Positions 30,844 to 31,976 of a stretch of DNA of 31,976 bases are shown here, piece after piece; within the stretch, counting starts at the first letter, position 1; each line of letters opens with the position of its first letter. The stretch is from Alistipes sp. CAG:435. Lineage in GTDB: Bacteria; Bacteroidota; Bacteroidia; Bacteroidales; UBA932. Location of the stretch: the NCBI GenBank assembly GCA_000433355.1, contig FR893133.1, positions 1 to 31,976 of the forward strand, written 5' to 3'. A program made the position numbers and the translations under genes. A model generated the notes under the pieces. That model did not search any database, was not told the origin of the DNA, and saw nothing but the letters and a program-made list of their open reading frames with translations.

Positions 30844-31794
30844 TTATCTTCTGTGTTTCAGTGTTTTATCCTCCACCGCCTCAATCCGCAGGAATTTCCG
30901 CGCGTGCTCAATGCTGACTCCACAGCGGCTGATGAGCTCGTTGAGGTAGGCGATGCGCTCCTCTGCTTGGAGTCTCAGCACATCCTCGATGCCTGAAAAC
31001 CGCCCGTCTGCCGCCAGATGGTGTGTCATCTTCTTGTAGTCGGCACCAGAATAAGGATCGTGTGGCTCCCTGATGTCATATTCACTGCCTGTGTTGCTGC
31101 TGAAAGCGGTCAGCATATTCCTATAACTTCCATAGTAACTGATCACACGTTTGAAATCAATGACTGAATATTCCCTTACAATGAAATCAATAAGCTGTTT
31201 CTTCTCGCTCACATTCAGCGAAAGGAACAAGTCATCAAGCACTTCGTACGAAAGCGGTCTGCCGTGTGCATGTAGCATCTTTACTCTCGAAAGTGCTTTT
31301 CTCATACTTACAGATGCTTCACGAGGGATGAGCTTGTCTGAATATGGATGGTCAGATTCCGCATAGACCAGGAAATTCCAACGCCAGTCTTCCGCCCGCT
31401 TGCAGATACGGTCCTCAACCGGGTTGTTGTAGAGGTAGGCGAGTGAGGTTCTGGCCTGCTTGCCGTCTCGTTTGTTGGACAGCCCGTAAGTGGAAAGCAA
31501 ACTCCCCTTTAATCCGTGTCTGATGTTGTAAGTCTTTGAGAATTTTGAGCATAGTTCCTGCATGAACCTCGCGATAGTTTTGTGATCCTCAGCCTCGACC
31601 AGTACATGAATATGATTGTACATCAAGCAAAGCCCCAGCACACGGATCCTATGCTTGGCCGCAGTCAAAGAGAATATCGTAAAGAAAACCAGCGAGTCCT
31701 TCACGCTGTAGAACACCACGAATCCGGACCGTGCTCTCTGGAAGATATGCCCGACCGCACCCTTCTGATAAATCATTCGCCTCAAACGAGCCAT
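30844..31794 (-). CDS. REP-associated tyrosine transposase (RAYT, Y1/HUH family)
   Basis: A 316-residue member of the IS200-like Y1 transposase superfamily. The HUH metal motif is MYNHIHVLVE (H61, H63) after a hydrophobic strand VLGLCL, and the catalytic tyrosine should be Y120 or Y122 in LAYLYNNPVEDRICKRAEDWRW, which matches the RAYT pattern Y-x-x-NPV...W. RAYTs nick single-stranded DNA at hairpins of REP elements and are usually single-copy genes kept by the host. The tail after residue 150 is longer than in short RAYTs and ends in a region resembling a DnaA-type helix-turn-helix. No IS termini are seen close to the gene. Four REP-like palindromes elsewhere in the window are likely substrates (inference). 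Confidence 0.88.
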   Translation of the reverse strand: MARLRRMIYQKGAVGHIFQRARSGFVVFYSVKDSLVFFTIFSLTAAKHRIRVLGLCLMYNHIHVLVEAEDHKTIARFMQELCSKFSKTYNIRHGLKGSLLSTYGLSNKRDGKQARTSLAYLYNNPVEDRICKRAEDWRWNFLVYAESDHPYSDKLIPREASVSMRKALSRVKMLHAHGRPLSYEVLDDLFLSLNVSEKKQLIDFIVREYSVIDFKRVISYYGSYRNMLTAFSSNTGSEYDIREPHDPYSGADYKKMTHHLAADGRFSGIEDVLRLQAEERIAYLNELISRCGVSIEHARKFLRIEAVEDKTLKHRR

Positions 31795-31962
31795 AATTCA
31801 ATAATTTAAGTTGGTCAATATGTTTGTGACAAGATAGGCATTTATCCGTAGAACTCCAAAAGAATTCGGACCAGGCATTTTAGGCTTGCGCTTAACATAT
31901 AGATGAATCTTTATTATGTCGAAAGGCCTAAGTAGAATGTAAAAAAATAACATGCATCACTT

Positions 31963-31970
31963 TAAATTTG
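31963..31970 (+). promoter_or_regulatory. -7 element at the right edge
   Basis: TAAATTTG matches the consensus 6 bases from the end of the window and may serve a gene beyond it. No -33 TTG at the right spacing. Confidence 0.35.
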
Positions 31971-31976
31971 CGGTAG

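Noticed and set aside
1..31976. CRISPR array, prophage, rRNA operon or complete insertion sequence
   Set aside because: No regularly spaced identical repeats, phage structural genes, rRNA segments, or transposase with matching terminal repeats were found; the only transposase-like gene is the RAYT.

Overview
The window looks like chromosomal DNA from a Bacteroidales-type member of the Bacteroidota. The evidence is the recurrent promoter word TAnnTTTG (Bacteroidota -7 element), the near absence of Shine-Dalgarno sequences, short-leader genes, and gene families typical of the group: FAD/Fe-S D-lactate dehydrogenase, paired deoxynucleoside kinases, DUF4377 lipoprotein, and an AraC-TolC-HlyD-ABC2-ABC2 efflux locus. 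Most coding DNA is moderately GC-rich; a stretch around 20.7-22.1 kb is clearly AT-rich. No genus can be named from sequence alone.

Layout. 0.1-5.1 kb (+): aminopeptidase P, a DUF456 membrane protein and a 1007-residue D-lactate dehydrogenase, closely packed. 5.2-7.2 kb: a cluster of palindromes, rsmA (probably leaderless), tRNA-Ser(GCT) with promoter and terminator, another palindrome, and an unannotated run of five consecutive hairpins with a good promoter on the minus strand. 7.2-13.3 kb: a divergent AraC regulator and a four-gene efflux operon (TolC, HlyD, two ABC-2 permeases, no ATPase). 13.4-20.4 kb: a carbohydrate module with three minus-strand genes (PHP-domain protein, aldolase/short-chain dehydrogenase fusion, tandem class II aldolase whose second half has lost its metal ligands) divergent from a sugar symporter and a ROK kinase. 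20.7-22.2 kb: an AT-rich island carrying a DUF4377 lipoprotein and a truncated astacin-like protease; a near-copy of the uvrA 3' end lies at its far side, so it resembles an insertion at the uvrA 3' end. 22.1-26.4 kb: uvrA, and divergently a metallo-beta-lactamase-fold hydrolase and a deoxynucleoside kinase. 26.5-30.3 kb (-): GH53 endo-galactanase lipoprotein, acyl-CoA synthetase and a second, inverted deoxynucleoside kinase. 30.8-31.8 kb (-): a REP-associated tyrosine transposase (RAYT).

How the parts connect. Four copies of one palindrome, core CACTGAG(C/T)TTGTCGAAGTG or its GCCTG form, lie at 5.26, 6.55, 16.05 and 26.45 kb, all in the same orientation. One is read in frame inside the aldolase/dehydrogenase gene. 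Together with the RAYT at the right end they suggest an active or recently active REP/RAYT system. A second window-wide signal is strong over-representation of GAATAT/ATATTC and of the palindrome GAATATTC, in all reading frames and between genes. The most novel-looking items are the minus-strand multi-hairpin RNA candidate (6.8-7.0 kb), the in-gene REP copies, the uvrA-flanked island, and the aldolase/PHP module of unknown substrate.
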